From NCBI GenBank assembly GCA_901472455.1, contig LR590464.1:1798001-1862000 (forward strand): a DNA stretch of 64,000 bases, written 5' to 3'. The position numbers were made by a program, and so were the translations under genes. The DNA is from Leclercia adecarboxylata. Its GTDB lineage: Bacteria; Pseudomonadota; Gammaproteobacteria; Enterobacterales; Enterobacteriaceae. Of the stretch, positions 1 through 15,045 are shown piece by piece. Positions within the stretch are counted from its first letter, which is position 1. Every line of letters begins with the position of its first letter. The notes under the pieces are model-generated. The model ran no database searches. It saw only the letters and a list, made by a program, of their open reading frames with translations, and had not been told where the DNA came from.

Positions 1-767
1 CAGCCGCACGCCGCCTGGCTCTTCTGACACCTTAACCGGCGTATTCATGATATTCACTTTGGTGCCGGGCTGTATGACGCGGAACAGCGTCTCGATGTCA
101 TTATCACGCAGGCGGATACAGCCGGAGCTGACGCGCATGCCAATCCCGAAATCGGCGTTAGTGCCGTGCAACAGGTAGACACCACCGTAGGCGGCGGAGG
201 CGAATCGCATGATGTCCCATCGGGTTTTCCGGCCCGGCAGGCACGACCGCAGGCAGATCGATGCCCTGGGCTTTATAACGGCGCGGATATTGGCGGTCGG
301 GGTCCAGGTAGGGTTGGCGCGTTTGTCCGATACCGTGGTCACCATGGTTGGCGTCAGGGTATCGCCCCCAGCTGGCCAATGCCAATGGGATAGACCGTGA
401 CCTCATTTTTACCCGGCGGGTAATAATAGAGACGCAGTTCGGCCAGGTTGATCACTATCCCTTCCCGGGGCGCGTCGGGGAGCAGGGTCTGTAATGGGAT
501 GGTCAGCACGCTGCCGCGCGGGGAACATAGGGGTCCACCCCAGGGTTAGCCTGGAGCAGGGCCAGGAAAGCCGACATTATATTTTTTGGCAATCGCTTCC
601 AGCGAGCCGCCGTCATTTTCCACCACATGAAAGCGGTTCTCGCCCACGAGACGGCTGCCTGACGGGGGCAAGGGCCAGGTATTGGCCCGGGCCGGCAGAG
701 CAAAGGCCAGGGTCGAGAGCAGCGCAACCAACGATATCCAACGGGTAAAACGCGGAGTTGTCATCAT
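1..767 (-). CDS. ldtC: L,D-transpeptidase LdtC (3' end outside window, frameshifted)
   Basis: Periplasmic YkuD-fold transpeptidase that links Braun lipoprotein to peptidoglycan. I start it at the second of two possible sites (MMTTPRF...), which gives a normal signal peptide ending in ALPARA. A LysM-like segment ([17 protein letters not shown]) follows. The catalytic motif SSGCIRLR is read on the minus strand at about 107-142. The C-terminus lies beyond the left edge. The frame changes at least three times (near 575, 480 and 200), although every segment matches E. coli LdtC closely. I read this as sequence error, not gene decay. Confidence 0.88.
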
Positions 768-891
768 CACCAGAATCCATAGCAATAAAGATTATTGTTA
801 TCTGAAAGTTAATTGATAATTATGGCGAATGGACGTGTCGGGAAATCCAGGCGTATTGCAAAGAGTTGTAAATTGCGCGGGGAAATATCAG

Positions 892-917
892 GCCGGGCGA
901 TCGTAGGGTCGCCCGGC
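892..917. terminator. REP-like palindrome after mfd
   Basis: A 9-bp perfect inverted repeat (GCCGGGCGA ... TCGCCCGGC) with an 8-nt loop lies just past the mfd stop codon, between mfd and ldtC. It resembles an enterobacterial REP element. It has no T-run, so it may act as an mRNA 3' stabiliser and not a true intrinsic terminator. Confidence 0.55.
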
Positions 918-923
918 AGTGGG

Positions 924-3900
924 TCAGGCGACGGCGTTCTCTTCGAGCTGACGCATAAAGTTACGCACCCATTCCATGCGGGTTTTCCGTTCCGCCAGAT
1001 CCTGGGTGAATTTCAGACGCGTTGGGCCGTCCAGGCGATAGTGCTGAGGCTGCTTTTGCAGCAGGCTAATCAGCCACATAGGATCGACATGGTTCTTCTC
1101 GGCAAACTCAATCATGCCGCCTTTATCGTTCCCTTCCAGTTTGCGGATCCCAAGTTTTTGCGCCTGCTGACGTAACCGGGCGATATCCAACAGGTTACGC
1201 GCCGCATCCGGCAGCAGACCAAAGCGGTCGATCAGCTCCACCTTGATCTCGTCGAGGCTCGCTTCGTCTTTGGCGCTGGCAATGCGTTTATAGAATGACA
1301 GACGGGTATTAACGTCCGGGATAAAGTCATCCGGCAGCAGGGCGGGCATCCGCAGTTCAACTTCTGTTTGCTGGCTGGTGAGATCTTCCAGTGATGGCTC
1401 ACGGCCTGCCTTGAGGGCATCGACGGCGTTCTCCAGCAGCTCCATATACAGCTGGAACCCGATGGTCTCCATCGATCCGCTCTGATCTTCACCAAGCAGT
1501 TCACCCGCGCCGCGGATCTCGAGGTCGTGCGTCGCCAGCGCAAAGCCAGCCCCCAGATCTTCCAGCGAGGCGATAGCTTCAAGACGTTTTTGCGCATCGG
1601 TGGTCATTGCCTTCGGATGCGGGGTCATCAGCCAGGCATAGGCCTGATGGTGCGAACGCCCGACACGACCACGCAGCTGGTGAAGCTGCGCCAGACCAAA
1701 GTGATCCGCCCGCTCAATGATGATGGTATTGGCGGTAGGAATGTCGATCCCGGTTTCAATGATGGTGGTACACACCAGCACGTTGAACCGCTGGTGGTGG
1801 AAGTCGTTCATCACCCGTTCCAGCTCGCGCTCGCGCATCTGCCCGTGGCCGATGGCGATCCGCGCTTCCGGTACCAGTTCCGCCAGCCGGTCGGCCGCTT
1901 TCTGGATATTTTCCACGTCGTTGTAGAGATAGTAGACCTGGCCGCCGCGCAGGACTTCACGCAGGATCGCTCGCGTACCACCAGATTATCGTATTCACGT
2001 ACAAAGGTTTTCACGGCCAGTCGACGGGCCGGTGGGGTGGCGATAATCGACAGATCGCGCATCCCGCTCATCGCCATGTTCAAACGTGCGCGGGATCGGC
2101 GTGGCCGTCAGGGTGAGGATATCGACATCGGCGCGCATCGCTTTAATGCGCTCTTTATGGCGCACACCAAAGCGGTGCTCTTCATCGACAATCAATAGCC
2201 CCAGATCTTTCCACTTCACATCGCTCTGCAGCAGCTTATGGGTACCGATCAGAATATCGATTTTGCCTTCGCTGGCCTGCTCCAGGATTCTGCGCCTGCT
2301 CTTTAGCGCTGCGGAAACGCGACATCATCTCAATGCGCACCGGCCAGTTGGCAAAGCGGTCGCGGAAGTTATCGTAGTGCTGCTGCGCCAGCAGCGTGGT
2401 CGGCACCAGGACCGCCACCTGCTTGTTATTCTCTACCGCGAGGAAGGTGGCACGCATGGCCACTTCGGTTTTCCCGAAGCCCACGTCGCCGCACACCAGC
2501 CGGTCCATCGCCAGCGGCTGACACATGTCGCTCAGCACGGCATTGATTGCCTGGGCCTGATCCGGGGTAGTTTCAAACGGGAAGCTGTCGCAGAACAGCT
2601 GGTACTGCTCTTTATCGTGTTTAAAGGCGTAGCCAGACTTCGCCGCACGCTGGGCGTAGATATCCAGCAACTCTGCCGCCACGTCGCGGACTTTTTCAGC
2701 CGCTTTCTGCCGCGCCCGCGCCCAGGCGTCACCACCGAGTTTATGCAGGGGGCATTCTCTTCTGCGCCGCCTGCGTAGCGGCTGATCAGGTGCAGGGATG
2801 ACACCGGGACATAGAGTTTGGCGTCGTTGGCGTACATCAGCATCAGGTATTCGCCCTTGATGCCACCGGCTTCCAGCGTCGTCATCCCCGCATAACGGCC
2901 TACGCCATGTTCGAGATGGACAATCGGCTGGCCAGGATGCAATTCTGCCAGGTTACGGATCAGCGTGTCGGGGTTGATGGTGCGGCGGCTGTCCTGGCGA
3001 CGGCGCGCCACGCGCTCACCCAGCAGATCGCTTTCGCAGATCAGCGCCAGGTTATTGAGCGTATCAATAAACCCGTGTTCGGCAGCACCGATCATCAGAT
3101 AGCGCCCGGTACCGCTGGCTTCGTCCAGACGCAGGATGCGCTTTGGCGCCACTTTGATTCGGCTGAGCAGTTCGCCCAGCGCTTCACGACGCCCTTCGCT
3201 TTCAACCGAGAAGATCACCGGGCCGGTAAAGGTTTCGAGGAACTTACGCAGGTTATCCAGCGGGGATTTATTCTGCGCCTGCACCGCGAGGTCCGGCAGT
3301 GGTTGATAGGCCAGATTGGTGTTGGCGGCTTTGTCCGGCAGGCTGTCCGTTTTCAGCTGCACGCGCGGCCAGCGCTTCAGCTCGCTGAAGAGTTCATCAG
3401 TGCGCAGCCACAGCAGCTCCGGCTCGAGCAGCGGGCGCATCGGGTCCACGCCGCGGTTTTCAAAGCGGGCACGGGTCTCACTCTCAAAACGGTTGGCGCT
3501 GGCTTCCAGATCGCCGGTGTTGAGCACCAGCGTATTGGCCGGGAAATAGCTGAACAGGGCGGCAGCGGCTCGCTGAAGAACAGCGGCTGCAGTACTCGAT
3601 CCCCGTCGGCAGGGTGCCTTTGCTCACCTGTTGATAGATATGCTCGGCATCGCGCTTGACCTCAAACTTTGTCGCGCCACTGGCTGCGGAACAGTTCGAT
3701 GGCGGCTTTGTCGGTCGGGAACTCGTGCGCTGGCAGCAGGTTGATGGCCTCCACTTCCTCCAGCGTACGCTGGGTGTCAGCGTCAAACAGGCGCAGGCTG
3801 TCGATCTCATCATCGAAGAAATCCAGGCGATACGGCAGCGCGCTACCCATCGGGAAGAGATCGAGCAGGGCGCCGCGGGTGGCGTACTCCCCGTGCTCCA

Positions 3901-4369
3901 TCACCTGATCCACATGGCGATAACCTGCGCTGTCGAGCTGGACGCGCAGTGCATCCCGCGACAGACGCTGGCCCTTTTTCATCACCAGCGCATGGCCGTG
4001 CAGATAGCTGTGCGGGCAGACGCGCTGCATCAGGGTATTGACCGGCACAATCAGCACGCCGCGCTGCATCGTGGGCAGTTGATAGAGCGTGGACAGACGT
4101 GAGGAGATAATCTCCTGATGCGGCGAGAAGCTGTCGTAGGGCAGGGTCTCCCAGTCGGCAAGACTGGTAACCAGCTGATCGGTAAACTGGCGGATCTCAT
4201 CATGCAGGCGCAGGGCGTTTTGCATATCCGGCGCGACCAGCACCACTGGCCCCTGATGACGCTCTGCAATTTCCGCAACCAGCGTGGCGCAGGCTGCGCC
4301 GGTCAGTTCACCCAACTGGCGTTGGTCGCCCGCTTTGCCGGGCAGGGAAAAACGATATTGTTCAGGCAT
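924..4369 (-). CDS. mfd: Transcription-repair coupling factor Mfd (frameshifted in this assembly)
   Basis: Cytoplasmic ATP-dependent translocase that removes RNA polymerase stalled at lesions and recruits UvrA. The start is MPEQYRFSL at 4369. The span fits the 1148 residues of E. coli Mfd with a net one- or two-base length error. The UvrB-homology module, the RNA polymerase-interaction segment ([11 protein letters not shown]), Walker A ([10 protein letters not shown]), the DEEH box (VDEEHRFG), motif VI (QLRGRVGRS) and the C-terminal TRCF domain are all present, but in different frames. Changes fall near 3660, 3560, 2755, 2295, 2085 and 1965. High identity on both sides of each break argues for one functional gene. 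Confidence 0.93.
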
Positions 4370-4488
4370 GGCTTTGTCAGGATCTCTTAGTGGGCATATC
4401 ACTGATACACAATGTCTTTATTATCCTTGATCGTTTTACATTAGCAAATCGTAACCGCACGCAGCGTGAAGACGCCCCCGCAGGGGCG

Positions 4489-5565
4489 CTAGCGCGTGGC
4501 CTGAACCGGCGTCAGACGGGCAGGCGGGCTAAAGAAGAAATCTCCGGTCAGCGCAGTGGAGAGTTTACGCGCGCCCAGTCCCACAAGGGTGCAGACCAGC
4601 AGGCTGGCAAAGGGATACAACAGCACCACCGTCAACTCCGCCCACACCGGCCAGGTTCCGCTGTTCAGCTGGTGGATCATAAACAGGCTGACCCCTTCGA
4701 TCAGAATGCGGTGGGTGGTGTAGATCGCAATGGTGTTCGAGCCAACCACGTTCAGCAGGTTGTCAGGGCTGACGGAAAAACGCTGCTCAAAGCGGTAGAA
4801 AAGGGCCATGATCAGCAGAATCGACAGCAGCGACAGCGGCAGGGGAACCCCGACGAACCACAGCACCACGGAGACCACGCCAAACGCCGCTACCGCCAGC
4901 GCGTCACGCCGCCATACCCGGGCCTGCATCCACGCCATCAGCTGCACCCCATACCAGGCACCGAGGCTGTAATAGATCATATTGCGCACCACGCTGTTCA
5001 TCCCCCACCACGGCAGCGGCAGAAAATTAATCGCGATGCTGACCAGCGCCAACAGTCCAATGAGCGGCAGCTTCCAGCGGCTCAGCAGCTTGCAGAGGGT
5101 GAAATAGACCACCAGCGCATAGAGGTACCACAGGCTGGTGCTGGCGGTGAGCATTCCGGTGATAAAGCCACTCAGCGAGTCGGCATAGGCAGCGTTCGAC
5201 GCGGTATTGAGATCCCGATCCGGTGCCAGCCACGCATTCATATGGGTCAATGCCTGCCACTGCCAACACACCCCACAGTGCCAGAACCCAGATAATGCTC
5301 CAGAGCCGTTTATCCACGCAGGTTTTCCAGTCCACCTCGTCAATATAGCGCCGCACCAGATACCCTGAGATAAAGAAGAACAACCGGCATACGGAAGGGG
5401 GGCGAGATAAAGATTAAACGTCACCCAACATTTGGCGAGCAGCACCGAAAGCGGAGCGTGCAGGGCCTCAAGGTGGGGATAAAAGGTGATCACCGAGTGG
5501 TAAATAACCACCAGGCAGATGCACAACCCCTTTATCTGGTTAATCCATAGTGCTTTTTGTTTCAT
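4489..5565 (-). CDS. ycfT: YcfT inner-membrane acyltransferase-3 family protein
   Basis: Polytopic inner-membrane protein of the acyltransferase 3 family, of unknown substrate. It starts MKQKALWINQIKG, as in E. coli YcfT, and its 358 codons match the 357-residue family member. The family signature CLVVIYHSVI lies near residues 17-26. Between about 5392 and 5250 the frame shifts and then returns. The shifted segment reads MFFFISGYLVRRYID in the correct frame, so two compensating errors give a false stretch here. It lies between mfd and the divergently transcribed lol operon. Confidence 0.85.
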   Translation of the reverse strand: MKQKALWINQIKGLCICLVVIYHSVITFYPHLEALHAPLSVLLAKCWVTFNLYLAPLPYAGCSSLSQGIWCGAILTRWTGKPAWINGSGALSGFWHCGVCWQWQALTHMNAWLAPDRDLNTASNAAYADSLSGFITGMLTASTSLWYLYALVVYFTLCKLLSRWKLPLIGLLALVSIAINFLPLPWWGMNSVVRNMIYYSLGAWYGVQLMAWMQARVWRRDALAVAAFGVVSVVLWFVGVPLPLSLLSILLIMALFYRFEQRFSVSPDNLLNVVGSNTIAIYTTHRILIEGVSLFMIHQLNSGTWPVWAELTVVLLYPFASLLVCTLVGLGARKLSTALTGDFFFSPPARLTPVQATR

Positions 5566-5835
5566 CGCTTACCGGGTCCTGTTTTTCATCGTCATCGAAC
5601 GGGTAAGTGTGTTCAGCCGCTGGCGGGATGTAACGGGTAAGAGTCTGTAAGCGGACGATTTTCAGAAAAACTGCAAAGTAAGGGGGAGGAAGCGGAGGGG
5701 CAGGTAGCGGTTACTGCCTTGATTTAGCCAGATTTTTCGGATAATTGATTATCAAAGCTTCGGGTATCAGTCATTTACCCTTAGCGGATTCGCTTATATA
5801 CTCGTGGGTCTGCTACCAGCAAACAGACGGATTTC

Positions 5836-8977
<3,142 letters not shown>

Positions 8978-9155
8978 TTTTACGTCATGACTGGTCGTCT
9001 TAGACACGCATCATTCGGGGTGCATCAGGATGGCAAGTCTGTGAAGCCCCGGACGCTTACACCGGTAAGTGGCTGGGGTAAACAGACGCCGCCAACGCAG
9101 AAAGCAGCCTGAAGGATAAGGTGTATAGCCGCCAGATCAGAAAGAGGAATGCACT

Positions 9156-10068
9156 ATGTATTATGGATTTGATATTGGCGGCACCAAAATTGCCCTGGGG
9201 GGTATTCGATACCCAGCTCAAATTGCAGTGGGAAACCCGTGTTCCCACCCCGCGCGAAAGTTACGATGAATTCTTAACCGCTATTGCCGCACTGGTGGCC
9301 CAGGCCGATGAACGCTTCGGCGTGAAGGGGTCGGTGGGGATTGGCATTCCGGGGATGCCGGAGACCGACGACGGCAAGCTGTATGCTGCCAATGTCCCTG
9401 CTGCCAGCGGTAAGCCGCTGCGCGCCGACCTGACCCGACTGCTTGATCGCGACGTGCGCCTCGACAACGACGCCAACTGTTTTGCCCTTTCTGAAGCCTG
9501 GGATGACGAGTTCCGGCAGTATCCGCTGGTGATGGGGTTGATCCTCGGTACCGGCGTCGGTGGCGGGATTATTGTTGAGGGTAAACCGGTTACCGGGCGC
9601 AGCTATATCACCGGCGAATTTGGCCATATTCGCCTGCCGGTGGATGCGCTGGAGGTCGTCGGGCGCGATTTCCCGCTGCTCCGCTGCGGCTGCGGCCAGC
9701 ATGGCTGCATCGAAAACTATCTCTCAGGCGGGGGATTTGCGTGGCTTTATGAACACTTCTATCATCAAAAACGACAGGCGCCAGAAATCATTACGCTGTG
9801 GGAGCAAGGTGATGAACAGGCCATTGAGCACGTGGAACGCTATCTCGATCTGCTTGCCGTGTGTCTGGGCAACATCCTGACCATTGTCGATCCTGACCTG
9901 CTGGTGATCGGCGGGGGATTATCGAACTTTACGGCCATCGCCGAGCGGTTATCCGGTCGGCTGCCGCGTCATCTGTTGCCGGTCGCCCGCGTGCCGCGCA
10001 TTGAGCGCGCGCGCCATGGCGATGCCGGAGGGATGCGCGGTGCCGCGTTCCTCCATCTCACCCGTTAG
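9156..10068 (+). CDS. nagK: N-acetylglucosamine kinase NagK (one frameshift)
   Basis: ROK-family cytoplasmic kinase that phosphorylates GlcNAc recovered from cell-wall turnover. The start [15 protein letters not shown] holds the phosphate-binding motif. The zinc/ROK signature [15 protein letters not shown] is near residues 175-190. A G-run at 9196-9201 appears to have one base too many, after which the frame continues to the end (FLHLTR). Corrected length is about 303 residues, as in E. coli. cobB follows 15 bp later, as in E. coli. Confidence 0.94.
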
Positions 10069-10083
10069 CCATACGAGGTTATT

Positions 10084-10927
10084 ATGTTGTCGCGTCGGTC
10101 ACATCGACTCAGCCGTTTTCGTCGAAACAAACGTCGCTTGCGTGAACGCTTACGTCAGCGGATTTTCTTCAGAGACAGGGTACTGCCAGAATTGATGGAA
10201 AAGCCAAGAGTGTTGGTCCTGACCGGGGCGGGGATCTCCGCCGAGTCGGGCATTCGAACCTTCCGCGCCACCGACGGGCTGTGGGAAGAGCATCGCGTTG
10301 AGGATGTGGCGACGCCGGAAGGCTTCGCCCGTAACCCGCAACTGGTGCAAGAATTCTACAATGCCCGCCGTCGCCAGCTGCAGTCGCCGGAAATTGCCCC
10401 TAACGCGGCGCATCTGGCGCTGGCAAAGCTGGAAGAGGCGCTGGGAGACCGTTTTCTGCTGGTGACGCAGAATATCGATAACCTGCATGAGCGCGCGGGC
10501 AACCGCAACGTGATCCATATGCACGGCGAACTGCTGAAGGTGCGGTGTTCCGGTAGCGGCCCAGGTATTTAACTGGACCGGCGATGTCACCCTTGATGAC
10601 AAATGCCACTGCTGCCAGTTCCCGTCCCCGCTGCGCCCGCACGTGGTCTGGTTTGGCGAAATGCCGCTGGGCATGGACGAGATCTATAGCGCGCTGGCGA
10701 TGGCGGATGTGTTTATCGCCATTGGCACCTCCGGGCATGTTTATCCGGCGGCAGGATTCGTCCACGAGGCGAAGCTGCACGGGGCGCATACGGTGGAGCT
10801 GAACCTGGAGCCGAGCCAGGTCGGCAGCGAATTTGAAGAAAAAACCTATGGACTGGCGAGCGAAGTGGTGCCGACCTTTGTGGATAAACTGGCTGAAAGG
10901 GTTATAACAGGGAGATTTGCCGGGTAA
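10084..10927 (+). CDS. cobB: NAD-dependent protein deacylase CobB (one frameshift)
   Basis: Sirtuin that removes acetyl and succinyl groups from lysines, for example on acetyl-CoA synthetase. The long-form start ([19 protein letters not shown]) gives the basic N-terminal extension seen in E. coli; a short form could start at [12 protein letters not shown]-binding motifs [10 protein letters not shown] and [11 protein letters not shown], the catalytic histidine (HMHGE) and zinc cysteines (RCS..., CHCCQF) are present. One extra C near 10560 breaks the frame between the two cysteine pairs. The stop codon lies inside a REP-like palindrome. Confidence 0.94.
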
Positions 10928-10979
10928 CGCTTCGCTTACCCGGCCTGCAACGCTATCACCCTCTCCCTGCGGGAGAGGG
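10919..10979. terminator. Two palindromes between convergent cobB and potD
   Basis: The first stem (GCCGGGTAA with TTACCCGGC, 10919-10944) includes the cobB stop codon. The second (CCCTCTCCC TGC GGGAGAGGG, 10959-10979) follows 14 bp later. They lie between converging genes and probably protect or terminate both messages. Neither has a strong T-run. Confidence 0.5.
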
Positions 10980-10996
10980 CATCAGGGCGCAGGGGA

Positions 10997-12033
10997 TTAA
11001 CGACCCGCCTTCAACTTCTGGTAATACTCTTCATACAGACGGCTGGCGTCGCCCACATCATTCTGCCACTCGCCTTTACTGATGGTTGCGGCATCCGGGT
11101 AGAGCGATTTGTCGTTCGCCACGGCCGGGCTGAGCAGCTTGCGGGCGGCCAGGTTTGGCGTCGGGTAGCCGATGGTTTCTGCCACCTGTTTCGCCACATC
11201 CGGGCGCCAGCAGGAAGTTAATCAGCTTCAGCGCCCCGTCCACGTTTTTTGGCATTGGCCGGAATGGAGAGGCTGTCCATCCAGAAGATGCGCCCTCTTC
11301 AGGCCACACCACTTCAAGCGGTGTACCCGCCTGACGCGCCACGTAGGCCGAACCGTTCCACACCATCCCCACGTTAACTTCCCCTTCCATATACGGGTTA
11401 GCCGGGTTATCGGAGTTGAAGGCCGCGACGTTTGGCATCAGTTTTTGCAGCTCGTGATAGGCCGCTTCGATCTCTTTCGGATCGGTGGTATTGCCGGAGT
11501 AACCCAGCTTACGCAGCGCCACCTGGAACACTTCGCGCGCGTCGTCGGTCAGCAGTAAACCGCCTTTGTATTCCGGTTTCCACAGGTCTGCCCAGCGGGT
11601 TACCGTTTTAGGATCCATTGCCTCGCTGTTGATGCCGATTGCTGTCGCGCCCCAGATGTAGGGGATAGAGTAGTCATTATTCGGGTCAAACGGCTTGTTG
11701 AGCATCTCAGGATCGAGGTTTGAAAAATTGGTTAGCTTCGTTTTGTCGATCTTCTGGATCATGCCCTCTTTTGCGCATCTTGTCGACGAAATAGGTCGAG
11801 GGAACCACCAGATCGTAAGCGCCGTCTTTATAGGTTTTGAGCTTGGCATACATGGTTTCATTCGACTCGTAGGTGGAATAGATAACCTTGATGCCCGTCT
11901 CTTTGGTGAACTGCTCCAGCAGGCCTGGCGGCACATACTCGGTCCAGTTGTAGAAGTAGAGCGTTTTACTGTCGTCTGCGTGCGCAGCGCCCATTCCGAG
12001 CACCAGTGCCGCGGCGGCAAGCATTTTTTTCAT
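10997..12033 (-). CDS. potD: Spermidine/putrescine-binding protein PotD (frameshifted)
   Basis: Periplasmic solute-binding protein of the PotABCD importer. The signal peptide is [19 protein letters not shown], and the mature start [15 protein letters not shown] matches PotD. Frame breaks occur near 11770, 11295 and 11205; segments on both sides ([38 protein letters not shown]) join into a normal protein of about 348 residues ending KLKAGR. Its start overlaps the potC stop by 4 bp. Confidence 0.93.
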
Positions 12034-12821
12034 TTCACTGTCCCCTGAGATTTTGTTGTATCACGAGCAACAAGCTGGCTGGCAATCACCAGAACCAGCG
12101 ATAACATCAACAGAATGGTCGCCAGCGCGTTCACCTCCGGTGATACGCCGACTTTCACCATTGAATAGATCTTCAACGGCAGAATTTCATAGCTCGGTCC
12201 GGTGACGAACGACGAAACCACCACGTCATCCATCGACAGGGTAAAGCTGAGCAGCCATCCCGCGGCCACCGCGGGCATCGCCAGCGGCAGAATAATTTTG
12301 CGCAGGATAGTCATTTCGCTGGCACCCAAATCTTTTGCCGCTTCCAGCATCCTGACATCAAAGCCTTTCAGACGGGAGTAGACCGTCACTACCACAAACG
12401 GCAGGCAGAAGGTGATGTGCGAGAAGAGCAGCGACCAGAAGCCCAGTTGCACCCCCAGTAGCATAAACAGCACCAGCAGGGAAATGGCCATCACGATGTC
12501 CGGGGACATCATCACCACAAACAGCATCCCGCTGACGAAGGGCTTACCGCGAAAACGGTAGCGGTAGAGCGCCACCGCGGTCAGGGAGCCAATCAGGGTG
12601 GCGAAGGTGGCCGAGATAATGGCCATGGTCAGCGAGTGTTGCGCCGCCTGAAGCAGGCTATCGTTATTCATCAGCAGGATGTACCACTGGGTAGTAAACC
12701 CCTGCCAGTTGATGCCGAAGCGCGAGCTGTTAAACGAGTTGACGATCAGAATAATGATCGGAATGTAGAGATACGCATAAATGGCGGTCATAAAACCGCC
12801 ACGGAGCAGTCGACCGATCAT
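12030..12821 (-). CDS. potC: Spermidine/putrescine permease PotC
   Basis: Six-helix inner-membrane permease subunit, intact at 263 residues. The EAA loop that contacts PotA reads [20 protein letters not shown]. It overlaps potB and potD by 4 bp each, as in a translationally coupled potABCD operon. Confidence 0.96.
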   Translation of the reverse strand: MIGRLLRGGFMTAIYAYLYIPIIILIVNSFNSSRFGINWQGFTTQWYILLMNNDSLLQAAQHSLTMAIISATFATLIGSLTAVALYRYRFRGKPFVSGMLFVVMMSPDIVMAISLLVLFMLLGVQLGFWSLLFSHITFCLPFVVVTVYSRLKGFDVRMLEAAKDLGASEMTILRKIILPLAMPAVAAGWLLSFTLSMDDVVVSSFVTGPSYEILPLKIYSMVKVGVSPEVNALATILLMLSLVLVIASQLVARDTTKSQGTVK

Positions 12822-13676
12822 CCGAGTTCACCCTTATTGTTAAGCAAGCGCGAAGCACGCCAGTAGACCAGCAGCATCAGCCCCATGACCACCGTCAGGG
12901 TAATGCTGGTGGCCGAGCCGAACGGCCAGTCGCGAATGTTCAGGAACTGGCTCTTGATGACGTTGCCAATCAGCAGGTTCTTTGCCCCGCCCATCAGGTC
13001 GGAGACGTAGAACAGCCCCATCGCCGGCAGCATTACCAGCAGGCAGCCGGCGATGATCCCCGGCATGGTCAGCGGAATGATGATGCGGATAAAGGTTTGC
13101 AGTTTGCTGGCACCCAGATCTCTCGCCGCTTCCAGTAAGGGTTTATCCAGCTTCTCGATACTGGAGTAGAGCGGCATCACCATAAACGGCAGCAGGATAT
13201 AGACCAGCCCAATAATCACCGCTCCGGGGGTAAACATAATGCGGATCGGGGTGTCGATCACCCCCCAGCCAGAGCAGAAAGGCGTTCAGGTAACCTTTGG
13301 TGCTGAGGAAAATCTTCAGGCCATAAATGCGGATCAGCGAGTTGGTCCAGAAGGGCACAATCAGCAGAAACAGCAGCAGCGGGCGCACCTTTTGCGGCAG
13401 CTTCGCCAGAAACCAGGCGAAGGGATAGCCCAGCACCAGGCAGGCCAGGGTGGCGATGAGCGCCATATTGAGTGAATGGAGCAGCACCTGGAAATAGAGC
13501 GGATCGAGCAGGCGCGCGTAGTTTTCCAGCGTAAAGACCTGCGAGACGAAATGGGCGTCATCGCGGGTCAAAAAGCTGGTGGCAATGATCATCAGGTTGG
13601 GTAAAAAGACAAACAACACAAGCCAACCGACGATAGTGGCGATCACCACATTCTGGAACTTACTTGTGTTCTTCAT
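12818..13676 (-). CDS. potB: Spermidine/putrescine permease PotB (one frameshift)
   Basis: Partner permease of PotC. The start [17 protein letters not shown] overlaps the potA 3' end by 17 bp. A run of six C at 13261-13266 carries one base too many, and the frame then continues through [15 protein letters not shown] to the end (LNNKGELG). The EAA loop is [14 protein letters not shown]. Corrected length is about 285 residues. Confidence 0.95.
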
Positions 13677-14796
13677 CAGCCAGCACAACCTCCCAGCTTT
13701 CTACCCAGTTAATGACCATTTTCTGATTGAGCGAATGGTCGAAATCAGGATCGTCCTCGTTAAAGAACTCACTCACGATCACCATCTTGCCGTTTTCCAG
13801 TTCAACCACCGATTCGAGCGTCATCCCTTTGTAGTTGCGCTCGCGAATGTAGCCGATCAAGCCCTCGACTTCGGTCTCGTCGTGGATCTCATCGACGCGC
13901 AGATCTTCCGGGCGCAACAGAACGTTAAGCTGCTGTCCTGGCTCTACGGCAAAGTTGACGAAGATGTTGCAGGCACGGCCTTCGACATTGGCCAGCACCC
14001 GCTGGTCATCGAGGCGTTCAATAACCGTAGCACTGAAGATATTGATTTCGCCAATAAAGCTGGCGACAAACAGGTTTTTCGGCTCTTCGTAGATCTCGCG
14101 TGGCGTGCCGTCTTGTTCGATTTTGCCGTCGCGCATCACCACGATGCGATCCGACATGGTCAGGGCCTCTTCCTGATCGTGGGTGACAAAGACAAAGGTG
14201 ATCCCGAGCTTACGCTGCAGTGCCTTTAACTCGTTCTGCATCTGCTTACGCAACTTGTAATCCAGCGCGGAAAGCGACTCATCCAGCAACAGCAGGCGCG
14301 GCTTATTGACCACCGCACGGGCGATGGCGACGCGCTGTTGCTGTCCACCCGACAGCTGGTGTGGCTTACGCTGTGCGAAGGTCTCCAGCTGCACCATGCG
14401 CAGAGCCTCGGTGACGCGGGGCGTGATTTCGCTGGCAGGAGTTTTTTGCATCCGCAGGCCAAAGGCGACGTTTTCGAAAACCGTCATATGCGGGAAAAGG
14501 GCGTAACTTTGAAAGACGGTATTGACGTGACGATGTTCAGCAGGAACCTGAGTGATGTCCTGATCTTCAAGATGGATGTGACCATGATCGACGTTGTCCA
14601 GCCCGGCGATAAGGCGAAGCACTGTCGTTTTACCGCAGCCCGACGGGCCAAGCAGCGTAAGAAACTCGCCGTTGTTGATCGTTAAATCGAGGTCGGAAAT
14701 GACGGTTTTTCCGTCAAAGCTTTTACGAATTCCGGCCAATTGCACCAACGGTGACAGTGAAGCTGGTTGTGTATTCAATTTTTGATTCAGTCCCAT
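13660..14796 (-). CDS. potA: Spermidine/putrescine import ATPase PotA
   Basis: ABC ATPase that powers polyamine uptake, intact at 378 residues like E. coli PotA. Walker A is GPSGCGKTT, the signature is [14 protein letters not shown], Walker B is LLLDE and the switch histidine is in [11 protein letters not shown]-terminal TOBE-type regulatory domain follows from about residue 260. Walker B reads LLLDES where most ABC proteins have DEP; E. coli PotA has the same DES. It is the first gene of potABCD. Confidence 0.97.
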   Translation of the reverse strand: MGLNQKLNTQPASLSPLVQLAGIRKSFDGKTVISDLDLTINNGEFLTLLGPSGCGKTTVLRLIAGLDNVDHGHIHLEDQDITQVPAEHRHVNTVFQSYALFPHMTVFENVAFGLRMQKTPASEITPRVTEALRMVQLETFAQRKPHQLSGGQQQRVAIARAVVNKPRLLLLDESLSALDYKLRKQMQNELKALQRKLGITFVFVTHDQEEALTMSDRIVVMRDGKIEQDGTPREIYEEPKNLFVASFIGEINIFSATVIERLDDQRVLANVEGRACNIFVNFAVEPGQQLNVLLRPEDLRVDEIHDETEVEGLIGYIRERNYKGMTLESVVELENGKMVIVSEFFNEDDPDFDHSLNQKMVINWVESWEVVLADEEHK

Positions 14797-15045
14797 ATCG
14801 ACGCTGCAGATACTTATCGCAGCGGGGTTTGTGGTTAGCCACCTTGGTGAAACGTAATGAGGGCGGACATTCTACGGGAATACTCCGTAATCGCCAATCC
14901 TTGTTACCCATTGATAAGCTACATTTATTAGCGATAGCTGCGACAAAACGGAAAAACTCTCGTTAACGGGATAAAAGTGACCTGACGCAATATTTGGGTT
15001 TTGATGCTTACTGATAATGTTGTCACAAAAAGTGAGGGTGACTGC

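Noticed and set aside
1527..3659. Long plus-strand frames across mfd
   Set aside because: They are shadows of mfd; all Mfd motifs are on the minus strand.
4390..5295. 301-codon plus-strand frame opposite ycfT
   Set aside because: Rich in Gln/His/Arg as expected for the reverse of a hydrophobic gene; no support as a protein.
14797..15045. FNR box upstream of pepT
   Set aside because: E. coli pepT is FNR-regulated, but I could not find a TTGAT-N4-ATCAA pair; only a lone TTGAT half-site is visible.
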